Assembly (NCBI RefSeq): GCF_004362825.1
Contig: NZ_SNXZ01000002.1
Span: 1,483,365 to 1,547,364, forward strand
Direction: 5' to 3'
DNA length: 64,000 nt
Source of the DNA: Labedaea rhizosphaerae
GTDB lineage: Bacteria > Actinomycetota > Actinomycetes > Mycobacteriales > Pseudonocardiaceae
Shown: positions 16,044 to 24,664 of the stretch, piece after piece
How the letters are laid out: each line of letters starts with the position of its first letter
Numbering within the stretch: the first letter of the stretch is position 1
Notes under the pieces: generated by a model
The model's input: the letters and a program-made list of their open reading frames with translations, nothing else
What the model was told of the DNA's origin: nothing
The model's database searches: none
Program-made: the position numbers and the translations under genes

Positions 16044-18478
16044 CCGGCCTCCACCCGCCGCAACCGCGACGTCGCCCCGTCGCGGCTCACCGCGAACTGC
16101 ACCGGCACCCGCTCGGCCAACGCGGGCACGTGGGTCACGATCCCCACCACCCGGCCGCTTTCGGTCGCCAGGCGTTCCAATGTAGACGCCACGACGTCCA
16201 GTGTGGACTCGTCGAGGGTGCCGAAGCCCTCGTCGAGGAACATGGAGTTGAGGTCACGCTTGCCGCCGGAAAGCCCGACCACCTGCCGCGACAGGGCCAA
16301 CGCGAGGGCGAGCGAGGCCTGGAACGTCTCCCCACCGGACAAGGTGTTGACCGGCCGGATCGTCCCGGCGTCGTTGTGGTCGACGACGACCAGTTCGTTG
16401 CGCTCACCGCGGTGCAGCTCGAACTGCCCACCGGAGAGCTGCAGCAAGGTGTGCGACGCCTCCAACACCAGCGAGTCCAACGCCTCCGCACACAGCCAGC
16501 GCTCGAAGTTGTTGGACCGCAACAGGTTGCCCAGCATGTCGGCGACCTCGGCCTCGCCGCGGTAGCGGGTGACCTCCTCGGTCAGCCGCGCGGACTCCTT
16601 GCCGCGGCGGAGAAGGTCGGCGAGGTCGCGCTCGGCGTCCTTGGTCGCCGCGGCCAGGGCCACCGGGGCGTCCTTCACGTTCGCGGCGCGGACGCCGTGC
16701 TCGGCGAGCAACCCGGTGAGCGCGCCCGCCGCGTCGACGCCCTGCTGCTTGAGCGCGGTCTCGGCGGCGCTCAGCTCGGCCGCGGTCGCGGTCAGCGCCG
16801 CGCGCTGCTCGCCGGCCCAGTCCAGCAGCGACTGCCAGGCGGTGGCGAGGTCGGGGCCGTCCACGGCCGGCGCGTGCAACGCGACGAACCGGTCGCGCCC
16901 GGCCCGCAGCTCCGACCACGCCGCTTTCTCCTTGTCCTGCAAGGAGACGCGTTCGCTCATGGCGGCGTCGAGGGCACGCTGGGCGGCGCGGGCCGCCTCT
17001 CGTGCGCGGGCCATCGCGGCGTCGGCCGCGTCCCGCGCCGCGATGCTCTTCTCCATTTCGGCCGGCTCGGGTGCGCCAGTCAGCACGGCCACGAGCTCGG
17101 TCAGCGCGTGTTCGGTCGAGGCCACTCGCGCGGCCGCGTCGGCGCTGCCGCGCCCCGCCTTGACCGCACGCTTGCGCGCCGAGTCCAGTTCGGCGGTCGC
17201 GGTCTTCACCGCCGCCCGCGTCCGGTCGAGGTCCGCGGGCACGTCGTGGTGCGGCAACTCGTGCACCTGCTGCAGGCACACCGGGCACGGCTCGCCCTCG
17301 TGCAGGTCGGCGGCGAGCGTGACGGCCCGGTGCTCCCGCTCGGTCGTGGTGACTGCGGCCTGGGCCTCGGCGAGGGCCTGCTCGGCGGCGGTCACCGCGG
17401 CCGTCGCGTCGCGTTCGGCCTTGTCGGCCGCATCGCGTTGCGCGACAAGGGATTCGAGGTTCTCCCGCAAGCTCTGCTGGCGCGCGTAGGCGTCGCGCCA
17501 GCGCAGCAGTTCGGCGCGGTCGGGCCCGGTCACCGCCTGTTCGGCCGCGGTCTCGGCGAGATCGGCCTCGTCCCGCGCGACGGTGCGCACCCGGACCAGC
17601 TCGTCGGCCTGTGCCAGCTTCTCGGCCAGCTCGGCGGTGCCTGCGGGCATCGACAGCGCGGCGAGGTCGTCGACCTGCTTGCGTGCCAGCCCGGCCTGCT
17701 CGTTCGCTTCCTTCCAGCGCCCGCGCAACTCGTCGGTCTCGGTGACCGCGGCCTCGACCCGGGGCACCAGCTCGCCGAGCGTGCGCACGCGTTGCTGTGC
17801 CTGTGCCAGCTCGTCCTCGGTCACCGCGCCGATCTCGGCGAGGCGCCGCTCGGCCTGCTGGCGCCGGTCGAGGGTGAGCTTGGCCCGCTCCCGCGCCTTC
17901 TTGCCCACCTCCTCGTAGACCCCGTACGCGAGCAGTTCGATCAGCAGGTTCTGCCGGTCACTCGGCTTGGCGTGCAGGAACTCCGCGAACCGGCCCTGGG
18001 GCAGCAACACGCACTGGGTGAAGTGCTCGTAACCGATCCCCAGCAGCGACGTCACGTGTTCGCGCACCGGGTCCGGCCCCTCGGCGACCGACTCGACCAC
18101 GGCCTCGAGCACCTTGGCCAGGTCGGCGTTCGCCGGCACGGACGGGTCCAGCCGGTCGAGCCGGGCTTCCTTGGTCTGGACCTGGCCGCGGGCGTCGCGG
18201 CGCAGCTGCCGGGCCGCGGCATAGCGCTGGCCCGCGGCCTCGAACACCAGCAGCACCCGGCACTCCGCGGTGGACGGCGCCAGCGCGCTGCGGATGGAGT
18301 TCGTCTTGCCCCAGCGGGGCACCGTGCCGTAGAGGGCGAAGCACAACGCGTCGATCACCGTGCTCTTGCCGGAGCCGGTCGGCCCGGTGAGCACGAAGAA
18401 GTCCACATCGGACAGATCGACGTCGGTCGCCTCGCGGTAGCTGCCGAACCCGTCGATCAGCAGGCGCAACGGCCGCAT
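16040..18478 (-). CDS. sbcC: SbcC (Rad50-like SMC-family ATPase)
   Basis: 812 residues. Walker A GPTGSGKST is at 32-40, followed by a long coiled coil rich in Ala/Glu, a zinc-hook CPVC at about residue 399 (EPCPVCLQQVHE), a second coiled coil, the signature NTLSGGETFQASLALALALS near 714 and the D-loop MFLDEGFGTLDE near 745. With SbcD it forms the complex that opens DNA hairpins and processes double-strand ends. The start shares one base with the SbcD stop (TGATG) and the stop overlaps the NurA-like gene. It is shorter than E. coli SbcC (about 1050), a usual actinobacterial length. Confidence 0.95.
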   Translation of the reverse strand: MRPLRLLIDGFGSYREATDVDLSDVDFFVLTGPTGSGKSTVIDALCFALYGTVPRWGKTNSIRSALAPSTAECRVLLVFEAAGQRYAAARQLRRDARGQVQTKEARLDRLDPSVPANADLAKVLEAVVESVAEGPDPVREHVTSLLGIGYEHFTQCVLLPQGRFAEFLHAKPSDRQNLLIELLAYGVYEEVGKKARERAKLTLDRRQQAERRLAEIGAVTEDELAQAQQRVRTLGELVPRVEAAVTETDELRGRWKEANEQAGLARKQVDDLAALSMPAGTAELAEKLAQADELVRVRTVARDEADLAETAAEQAVTGPDRAELLRWRDAYARQQSLRENLESLVAQRDAADKAERDATAAVTAAEQALAEAQAAVTTTEREHRAVTLAADLHEGEPCPVCLQQVHELPHHDVPADLDRTRAAVKTATAELDSARKRAVKAGRGSADAAARVASTEHALTELVAVLTGAPEPAEMEKSIAARDAADAAMARAREAARAAQRALDAAMSERVSLQDKEKAAWSELRAGRDRFVALHAPAVDGPDLATAWQSLLDWAGEQRAALTATAAELSAAETALKQQGVDAAGALTGLLAEHGVRAANVKDAPVALAAATKDAERDLADLLRRGKESARLTEEVTRYRGEAEVADMLGNLLRSNNFERWLCAEALDSLVLEASHTLLQLSGGQFELHRGERNELVVVDHNDAGTIRPVNTLSGGETFQASLALALALSRQVVGLSGGKRDLNSMFLDEGFGTLDESTLDVVASTLERLATESGRVVGIVTHVPALAERVPVQFAVSRDGATSRLRRVEAG

Positions 18479-19641
18479 CAGGCACCTCCCCCGGTGGCGT
18501 CCTCCAGCAGCTCGGCGAACATCGCGCCGACGCGCGGGTCCTCGATGTTCTGCTCGGCCAGGAAGTCGGCGAAGAGCTCGGCCGGCGGCCGGTCGAGCCG
18601 GGTCCCGCCGGACAGGCCCTCGGATTCGGGGCGGACGCGGTACTTCTCGTCGAGCTGAACGTCGAGCGCGTTGGGCAGGGCATCGCGCACCAGGTCGGCG
18701 AGACCAGCGCGGGCCTTCTCCTCCAGGATCACCCGCAGGAAGGCGTCACCCGCTTCTTCTCCTTGCGCTATCACGTAGTCCAGGCTGCCTTTCAGTGTCC
18801 GCAGTGGACGGCCGCCGGTCACCGGCACCGGTCGCACGTGCGCGCGGGTGCCGGGAGTCGCGGTCACCACCAACGCCATGGACTCGTTCGCCTCCTCGCC
18901 GAAGTCCAGCGCCAGCGGCGAGCCGGAGTAGGCGATCGGGCAGGGGCCGTCGATTTCCTGGTAGCGGTGCAGGTGCCCGAGCGCGGCGTAGTGCGCGGTC
19001 GACGGGAACACCTGCGCGGGCAGCTCGTAGCCCAGCAGCTGCACCTCGCGTTCACCGCCGCCGCGCCGCCCGCCGAGCACCGTGCAGTGCGTGGTGACGA
19101 CGTTGACCGTGTCACCGCCGAAGTCCTTGGCCAGCGCACCGATGATCGCGCCGACCCGGCGCGCGTAGTCCATCGAGTGCTCGGCCGACTCGTGCAGGAC
19201 GACCTCGGCCGCACGCACCGCGAACCTGGTGGAGACAAAGGGAAGCACGGCGATCTTCGCGGTTTCACCGGTGCGCGTGGTGAGCGTCAGCAGTCCGCCC
19301 TGCTCGGCCGGGCTCGGCTGCCCGACCACGTGGATGCCCGCCTCGCCGAGCACCGGGCGGTAGACCCGCTGCACGAGCTGCTGGTTGTCGTGGTTGCCGG
19401 CCAGCACGACGACCTGGCGACCATCGGCCCGCAGCCGCAGCAGGGTCCGCATCACCAGGCCTTGCGCCTGCGGGTTCGGCGTCGTGGTCTCGAAGAGGTC
19501 GCCCGCGACGAGCACCGCGTCCACGTCCTCCGCGTCGGCGATGCGCACCAGATCGGCCAGCACCGCACGGTGCTCGTCGAACCGGGGCTGGTTCTTGAGC
19601 ACCTTGCCCACGTGCCAGTCGGCGGTGTGCAGGAACTTCAT
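18478..19641 (-). CDS. sbcD: SbcD (Mre11-like nuclease subunit)
   Basis: 387 residues of the metallophosphoesterase family. Metal ligands are visible: ADWH (Asp8, His10), AGDLF (Asp48), AGNHDN (Asn83-His84-Asp85), then THCTV and the GHLHRYQ motif. A C-terminal capping region follows. It is the Mn-dependent nuclease that works with SbcC on DNA ends and hairpins. The gap to the HerA-like gene is 9 bases, so the four genes read as one transcription unit from 21441 downwards. Confidence 0.95.
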   Translation of the reverse strand: MKFLHTADWHVGKVLKNQPRFDEHRAVLADLVRIADAEDVDAVLVAGDLFETTTPNPQAQGLVMRTLLRLRADGRQVVVLAGNHDNQQLVQRVYRPVLGEAGIHVVGQPSPAEQGGLLTLTTRTGETAKIAVLPFVSTRFAVRAAEVVLHESAEHSMDYARRVGAIIGALAKDFGGDTVNVVTTHCTVLGGRRGGGEREVQLLGYELPAQVFPSTAHYAALGHLHRYQEIDGPCPIAYSGSPLALDFGEEANESMALVVTATPGTRAHVRPVPVTGGRPLRTLKGSLDYVIAQGEEAGDAFLRVILEEKARAGLADLVRDALPNALDVQLDEKYRVRPESEGLSGGTRLDRPPAELFADFLAEQNIEDPRVGAMFAELLEDATGGGA

Positions 19642-19650
19642 ACAGCTCCT

Positions 19651-21441
19651 CTAGAACGGGGGCGGGTCATCGTCGTCGTCGAGCGCGGATGGCATGCCTG
19701 CGAACGGGTCCTTCGGTGCGGCCGGTCCGGTGTCCACGCCCTGCCACGAGCCCTTCTCCTGCGGGCGGGTGGCCCACGCGGGGAACGGGAACTCGACCGC
19801 GAGCGGCACCGGGATGTCCGGCTGCGCGACGAACATCGTGCCGGGCTTGGCCAGCGTTGCGCGTTGGCGCTGTGCGGGTGGCAGGTAGCCGTACTCCGGG
19901 CGGGACGCCTCCGCCGAGTCGAGCCGGCCGGCGACCCGGATCGAGCAGTTGGCGACGATGCGGCGTTCGACCTCGCTCGCGGTCTGCTGCGCGCCGATCA
20001 GGATCACGCCCAGCGACCGGCCGCGCTCGGCGACGTCGAGCAGGATCTGCTTGATCGGGCTGTCGCCGTCGCGTGGGGCGTACTTGTTCAGCTCGTCGAG
20101 CACCACGAACATCAACGGCCGCGCGGAACCCTGCTGCTCCTTGCGCTGGAACTCCTGGCGCAGCGTGACACCGACGACGAAGCGTTGCGCGCGGTCGGGC
20201 AGGTTGTGCAGGTCGACCACCGTGACCTGTGCCTTCGACGTGGTCAGCGACCGGTCGCCGCGGTGGCCGAGGTCGCCGCGGACCAGGCGCTCCAGCGGGC
20301 GCACGGCGGAGCGCAGCCGGCGCAGGAACGCGTTCACGCTGCCGGTGGACGTGCTGCCCGCGACCCAGTCGCGCCGGGTGTCCTCGTCGCCGAGTTCGTC
20401 CTCGATCAGGCCGACGAGCTGTTCGAAACTGCGCAGCGGGCCGCCGCGTCCGGCCTCGACACCGCGCACCTGGATCGCGCCGTCCTTGCCGACGGGCTCG
20501 GCGTCGCGCTTGAGCCGGGCCGCGACCTGGCCGATCAGCATCGTGTACTGGCTGCGTTCGTCCTCGCCGTCGGCGAACACGAACGGCATCAGCTCCTGCG
20601 CGCAGAACTCGGCGAGTGTCCAGTAGAAGGGGCTGACGGCCTTGTCGCGGGCGCGGACGTCCGGTGTGCCGCTGGGGTCGCCGGGGCGCGGCGGCGCGAA
20701 CACCTGGACGTTGCCGAACGCCTGCGGCGGCAGGCCGAGCTGGGCGTACTTGGCGCGTTGTTCCTCGGTGAGCCGGGAGTTGGCATAGTCGAGGAAGAGC
20801 AGGTCCTCGCCCTTGACGGAGAAGATCAACGCCTTGGTGTTGGCGGCCTCGCCGTGCAACACGCCCGAGGTGAAGATCGAGTGCAGCATGAACGTGGCGA
20901 ACGACGTCTTGGTCGCGATGCCGGACACGCCGGAGATCGAGACGTGGCCGCCGCGCGTGCCGTCGACGAACTCGAAGTTGAGGAACACCGGGTTGCCGTC
21001 GCGCCCGAGCCCGATGGGCAGCTTGGCGTCGGCCATGGTGTCGAAGTAGAGGGCGCTGTCGCGTTCCTCCCCCGCCGCCCGGTGCACGACGGCGCCCGGC
21101 CGGGGCGGGACGTAGACCTCGGGTTCGACGCGGGTGACCGTGACCTCGGCGACCTCGGCCACGTCGGCGGGCAGCGCGCCGTCGGCGATGAGGAAGACGT
21201 CGCTGGCGAAGCGCGCGCCCTCGTGGGCGGCCTCGACGTTGGTGACCACGCCGGCGATCGCGACCTCGGTGCCGTCGGGCAACGGACGCTTGGTGACCAC
21301 GACGTCGTCGAGCTGCAAGAACTGGTCGGGCGCGACCCCGACGGAGAACTCCAGCGGGCTCGCGGCCACCGTGCCCGCCACCAGCCCGACCGGCGCCCGA
21401 CCGGCCGCGATGTCTGCTCTGGCCTGGTCGGCCTGTGTCAC
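19651..21441 (-). CDS. herA: HerA-like ATPase (DUF87 / FtsK-HerA superfamily)
   Basis: 596 residues. An N-terminal HAS-barrel-like beta domain (about 1-140) comes before the P-loop domain. The nucleotide site is the HerA/DUF87 variant GVSGIATKTS (about 167-177) after HVSIS; the Walker B-like strand LMFVVLDELNKYAP lies near residue 440, followed by GVILIGAQQTASEVE and the C-terminal IRVAGRLDSAE typical of HerA hexamers. The family is a DNA translocase that forms a complex with NurA. It is the first gene of the HerA-SbcD-SbcC-NurA operon. The C-terminus is acidic (DDDDDPPPF), often used for partner contacts (inference). Confidence 0.85.
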   Translation of the reverse strand: MTQADQARADIAAGRAPVGLVAGTVAASPLEFSVGVAPDQFLQLDDVVVTKRPLPDGTEVAIAGVVTNVEAAHEGARFASDVFLIADGALPADVAEVAEVTVTRVEPEVYVPPRPGAVVHRAAGEERDSALYFDTMADAKLPIGLGRDGNPVFLNFEFVDGTRGGHVSISGVSGIATKTSFATFMLHSIFTSGVLHGEAANTKALIFSVKGEDLLFLDYANSRLTEEQRAKYAQLGLPPQAFGNVQVFAPPRPGDPSGTPDVRARDKAVSPFYWTLAEFCAQELMPFVFADGEDERSQYTMLIGQVAARLKRDAEPVGKDGAIQVRGVEAGRGGPLRSFEQLVGLIEDELGDEDTRRDWVAGSTSTGSVNAFLRRLRSAVRPLERLVRGDLGHRGDRSLTTSKAQVTVVDLHNLPDRAQRFVVGVTLRQEFQRKEQQGSARPLMFVVLDELNKYAPRDGDSPIKQILLDVAERGRSLGVILIGAQQTASEVERRIVANCSIRVAGRLDSAEASRPEYGYLPPAQRQRATLAKPGTMFVAQPDIPVPLAVEFPFPAWATRPQEKGSWQGVDTGPAAPKDPFAGMPSALDDDDDPPPF

Positions 21442-21575
21442 CCGCGCTCCCTCGTTCGGCTCAGGCCCCGCAGTCTAAGGCGCGGGTCCGACGATCCCGG
21501 GGAGGCACGGCGAGGCGCGGACGGAGGCGAGGTGCCCCAGGCGCAACCGAGTCACCTGATAGGGCCCTGAGCAGC

Positions 21576-21715
21576 GTCTATAGCATCGAACTCGATGGAA
21601 GTCCGAGACTGGCTGGAAACTGCCCGCTACCCATTTTGCGCAGCTCTCTGTGGCCTACTCGCCCGATGTGAGCCGTTGAGTGAGCCATGCTCAGGTCGAG
21701 GGCGACGAAGAGTGA
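21576..21715 (+). pseudogene. Remnant of a HigB/RelE-type toxin gene
   Basis: Pieces of a toxin appear in shifting frames: VYSIELD (21576-21596), then EVRDWLET one frame on, then LPATHFAQLSVAYSPDVSR, and finally a tail SHAQVEGDEE ending at a TGA (21713-21715). The first parts read as the N-terminus of an actinobacterial HigB-like toxin and the tail as its acidic C-terminus, with the 80-residue core missing. The tail ends 5 bp before the antitoxin ATG, exactly where an intact toxin gene should end. Seen directly: the frame breaks and spacing. The toxin identity is inferred from the remnant and the HigA neighbour. Confidence 0.55.
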
Positions 21716-21720
21716 CAAAG

Positions 21721-22020
21721 ATGATCGAGCGCACCGATTGGCAGCAGCTGCGCGACCGGCGGATGAGCGAACCCGGCGCTGAAGAAGCCTATGAAGCCAC
21801 TCGCCTGGCTTTCGAGCTCGGCAAGGCGGTCCGTGAAATGCGCGAAGCAAGCGGCTGGACCCAAGTCCAGCTTGCGGAGGCGGCGGGAATGACCCAACCC
21901 GCGATCGCCCGTTTCGAGGCGGGCGGCACGGTACCGACGATCCCGGTACTCGAGCGCCTTGCCCACGCACTCGGCGCCGAGCTGGTCGTGCGGCTGGTCG
22001 CGGCCACCTCGGCGGCCTGA
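21721..22020 (+). CDS. HigA-type antitoxin (XRE-family HTH protein)
   Basis: 99 residues from ATG 21721; an upstream in-frame ATG at 21595 is rejected because those codons belong to the toxin remnant. The N-terminal WQQLRDRRMSEPGAEEAYE and AYEATRLAFELGKAVREMREASGWTQ-type helix, with the XRE HTH QLAEAAGMTQPAIARFEAGG (about 52-71) and PTIPVLERLAHALGAELVVRL, is the classic HigA arrangement of actinobacterial HigBA pairs. The toxin gene upstream is degraded, so this is an orphan antitoxin that may still act as a DNA-binding protein. Confidence 0.88.
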   Translation: MIERTDWQQLRDRRMSEPGAEEAYEATRLAFELGKAVREMREASGWTQVQLAEAAGMTQPAIARFEAGGTVPTIPVLERLAHALGAELVVRLVAATSAA

Positions 22021-22066
22021 CCACCCGGACCGGCGGACACGTGTGGTGATCCCTAAGCTGCCGTAG

Positions 22067-22690
22067 GTGGCCAGGTACTTCGACGTGCACCCGGACAACC
22101 CGCAGAAGCGCAGCATCGGCCAGGTCGTGGACCTGGTGCGCGGCGGCGGGCTGATCGCCTACCCGACCGACTCCTGCTACGCCTTGGGCTGCCAGCTGGG
22201 CAACGCGGACGGGATGGCGCGCATCAAGACCATCCGCCACCTCGACGACCGGCACCACTTCACCTTGGTGTGCCGCGACTTCCAGCAGCTGGGCCAGTTC
22301 GTCTACCTGGACAACGCGGTCTTCCGCGCGATCAAGGCGGCCACGCCGGGCAGCTACACGTTCATCCTTCCCGCCACCAAAGAAGTGCCGCGCAAGCTGC
22401 AGCACGCCAAGAAGAAGACCGTGGGCGTGCGGATCCCGGAGCACACGGTCACGCAGGCGATCGTCGAGGAGCTGGGCGAGCCGATCGTGTCGAGCACGCT
22501 GCTGCTGCCCGACGACGAAGAGCCGATGACCGTCGGCTGGGAGATCAAGGAACGCCTCGACCACGTCGTCGACGCGGTGATCGACTCCGGCGACTGCGGC
22601 ACGGAGCCGACCACCGTCATCGACTTCTCCGATGGGACCGCCGAACTCGTGCGCGAGGGCGCCGGCGACCCGTCGCGCTTCATCGGGTGA
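22067..22690 (+). CDS. YrdC/Sua5-domain protein (YciO type)
   Basis: 207 residues from GTG. It has the YrdC fold: GGLIAYPTDSCYALGCQLGN near residue 30, IKTIRHLDDRHHFTLVCRDF, the TPGSYTFILPATKEVP segment, and VGVRIPEH, matching YciO-like members of the family. Sua5/YrdC proteins make threonylcarbamoyl-AMP for tRNA t6A; YciO relatives have unclear roles and this protein lacks the C-terminal Sua5 domain. It converges on and overlaps the next gene by 11 bp. Confidence 0.9.
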   Translation: MARYFDVHPDNPQKRSIGQVVDLVRGGGLIAYPTDSCYALGCQLGNADGMARIKTIRHLDDRHHFTLVCRDFQQLGQFVYLDNAVFRAIKAATPGSYTFILPATKEVPRKLQHAKKKTVGVRIPEHTVTQAIVEELGEPIVSSTLLLPDDEEPMTVGWEIKERLDHVVDAVIDSGDCGTEPTTVIDFSDGTAELVREGAGDPSRFIG

Positions 22691-23432
22691 CCGGGTTGAG
22701 CAACGCTTCCTGCCGCGCCTGGAGCACGCCGGCCAGCTGAGCGTGCCGGGCCGTGTCCACCGGCAACCGGTCCAGCAGCGCGCGAAGCTGTGCGACAACG
22801 GGTTCCGGGACGGCGGACACGTCCGTCTGCTCCACCAGCACGGCCACCGTGCGGATCGCCCAGTACTGGACGACCGGTGACCGTTCCTCGACGGCGGCCG
22901 CCACGACGTCGGTCAGCCGAGCGGGATCGGGCCGGCCGTAGACGTAGGCGAAGGCGGTCAGCCGGGCACCGTCGGCCGGTGACCCGAAGGCTCGATCGAC
23001 GTCGAAGTCCGGCACCTTGGGCACGACCGCGACCATGGCGCCGAACAACCGGTCGAACTCGGCGCTGCCCGTGCGCTGCCGCGGCAACGCCCACAGCCGG
23101 TCGTACTCCTCGACCATCTGGCGGACGGTGTCCATCGTCGGCGAGTCGTCCACCTGGGCCGCGCCGAAAGCGGCCTGCGCGGTGCTCGTGGCGTCGGTGG
23201 CCACCTGCTCCACGGAATCCTGGCGCTGCTCGAGGGACCGGTATTTCACCTTCCACCCGCCTGGCATCTCGATGCTGTCCAGCAGGTGCCCCAGCCACGG
23301 CAGCAGCGCCACGACGAGCAGCACCACCGTGATCGTGTCGATCTCGAGGTTCGGCCACACGACGTGGGCCACCGCGGCGGCGACGGCCACGGTGGTGACA
23401 GCGACACCACCCCATTGACGCTTACCTGCCAC
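22680..23432 (-). CDS. Membrane-anchored hypothetical protein
   Basis: 250 residues from GTG 23432, chosen because GAAGGGG sits 7 bases upstream; an in-frame ATG at 23465 has no such site. Two transmembrane helices are near the N-terminus (VAVTTVAVAAAVAHVVW and ITVVLLVVALLPWLGHLLD), followed by a cytoplasmic domain with a short heptad-like region (SLEQRQDSVEQVATDATSTAQAAF split) and Ala/Leu-rich helices. No family is recognised. It is probably the last gene of the minus-strand unit behind the DUF1203 gene. Confidence 0.65.
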   Translation of the reverse strand: MAGKRQWGGVAVTTVAVAAAVAHVVWPNLEIDTITVVLLVVALLPWLGHLLDSIEMPGGWKVKYRSLEQRQDSVEQVATDATSTAQAAFGAAQVDDSPTMDTVRQMVEEYDRLWALPRQRTGSAEFDRLFGAMVAVVPKVPDFDVDRAFGSPADGARLTAFAYVYGRPDPARLTDVVAAAVEERSPVVQYWAIRTVAVLVEQTDVSAVPEPVVAQLRALLDRLPVDTARHAQLAGVLQARQEALLNPVTR

Positions 23433-23480
23433 AGGAATCCCCTTCGCAGCCAAGCAATCGAGCATAGCCGCGGTCAGGGC

Positions 23481-23915
23481 CTACCGGGTTGCGGCGAACA
23501 TGAAGCAGCCGTAGACGATGTTGCGGCTGTGGACCTCCACGACACCGGGTTCGGCGAGCACGGCCTCGATGGCGGCGACCGGGTCGGTGCCGTCGTGGGT
23601 GCGGGACGCGGGGTGGATCCAGCCCCGCTCGTCGTAGGCGCGCAGCACTTGGGAACGGCCGTACCAATCCGCCGGGTACTCGGCCAGCGACTTCGGGCCG
23701 TCGCACGGCTCCGCGTGCACGAACACCGCCCCGATCTCCTGGTACGGGCTGTCCGCGGGCAGCGGCGGCCGGTAGTTCGCCAGCAGCAACGATTCGCCCG
23801 GCAGGGCGTCGCGCAGGCAGCAGCGGATCGGTTCGCCGCCGGTCGCGGTCCAGGGGGCCGCGCCCTCGGTGACGACGTCGCCCTTGTGCACCGGGTGCAG
23901 CGTGAATGCGTTCAT
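23481..23915 (-). CDS. DUF1203 domain protein
   Basis: 144 residues from ATG 23915 (MNAFTLHPVHKGDVV). The pattern CCLRDALPGESLLLANYRP, then QEIGAVFVHAEPC, then RAYDERGWI and VEVHSRNIVYGCFMFAATR, matches the DUF1203 family: small soluble proteins of unknown function with conserved Cys and His. It follows the methyltransferase gene by 23 bp. Confidence 0.88.
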   Translation of the reverse strand: MNAFTLHPVHKGDVVTEGAAPWTATGGEPIRCCLRDALPGESLLLANYRPPLPADSPYQEIGAVFVHAEPCDGPKSLAEYPADWYGRSQVLRAYDERGWIHPASRTHDGTDPVAAIEAVLAEPGVVEVHSRNIVYGCFMFAATR

Positions 23916-23938
23916 GCCCAGTAGACGACGGGCGGCGC

Positions 23939-24664
23939 TCAAACGTGAGATCGGATCACGACCGTCGATTCCCACTCGTCGGAGTACACGACCCGCACGT
24001 CCGACAGCGATGCCGCCTGGGCGGGCGACGCCTCGAACAGCACGACGCCACCCGGCGCCAGCCAGGCGGGCGCCGCGGCCAGCACGCGCCGGGCCACCGC
24101 CAGCCCGTCCGGGCCGCCGTCCAACGCCACCCGTGGCTCGTGCTCGCGCGCTTCCGGCGGCATCGTCGAGATCGCCTCGGTCGGCACGTACGGCACGTTC
24201 GCCATGACCACGGAAACCTTGCCCTGCAAGGACAACGGCAACGCGTCGAACAAGTCGCCCTGGTACACCCGGGGGACGTTGCGGCGCGCGCACGCCACCG
24301 CGGCCGGGTCGATGTCCGCCGCGTACAACGAAACGGACGGCACCGCGGCCAGCACCGCCGCCCCCAGCGCACCGCACCCGCAGCACAGGTCCACGACGAC
24401 CGAATCCGGGCGCACATAGGTCAAAGCCTGATCCACCAAGAACTCCGTGCGCCGCCGTGGCACGAACACCCCGGGCGACACGGCAACCCGCAGCCCGTGG
24501 AACTCGACCCAGCCGAGCAGGTGCTCCAGCGGCACGCCGGACACCCGCTGCGCGACCAACGATTCCAGCTCGTCAGGCGAGGGAGCCGCCGACGCGAGCA
24601 ACTCCGCTTCCTCTTCGGCGAACACGCAGCCGGCCGCACGCAGGCGACCCACCAGATCGTTCAT
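23939..24664 (-). CDS. HemK/PrmC-like N5-glutamine methyltransferase family protein
   Basis: 241 residues from ATG 24664, which overlaps the ROK stop (ATGA). The SAM motif VVDLCCGCGALG is at 90-101, the ADIDP acidic loop near 117, and the substrate motif is NVPY (156-159) in place of the usual NPPY of release-factor methyltransferases. GVFVPRRRTEFLVDQ is also family-typical. Actinobacteria often carry this short second copy ('putative protein N(5)-glutamine methyltransferase') besides true PrmC; the target is unknown. It is odd to find it coupled to a sugar-transport operon. Confidence 0.88.
   Translation of the reverse strand: MNDLVGRLRAAGCVFAEEEAELLASAAPSPDELESLVAQRVSGVPLEHLLGWVEFHGLRVAVSPGVFVPRRRTEFLVDQALTYVRPDSVVVDLCCGCGALGAAVLAAVPSVSLYAADIDPAAVACARRNVPRVYQGDLFDALPLSLQGKVSVVMANVPYVPTEAISTMPPEAREHEPRVALDGGPDGLAVARRVLAAAPAWLAPGGVVLFEASPAQAASLSDVRVVYSDEWESTVVIRSHV

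Noticed and set aside
15689-18658. Plus-strand open frame of 989 codons over SbcC and the SbcD end
   Set aside because: Antisense shadow of sbcC/sbcD; no family features and low-complexity composition.
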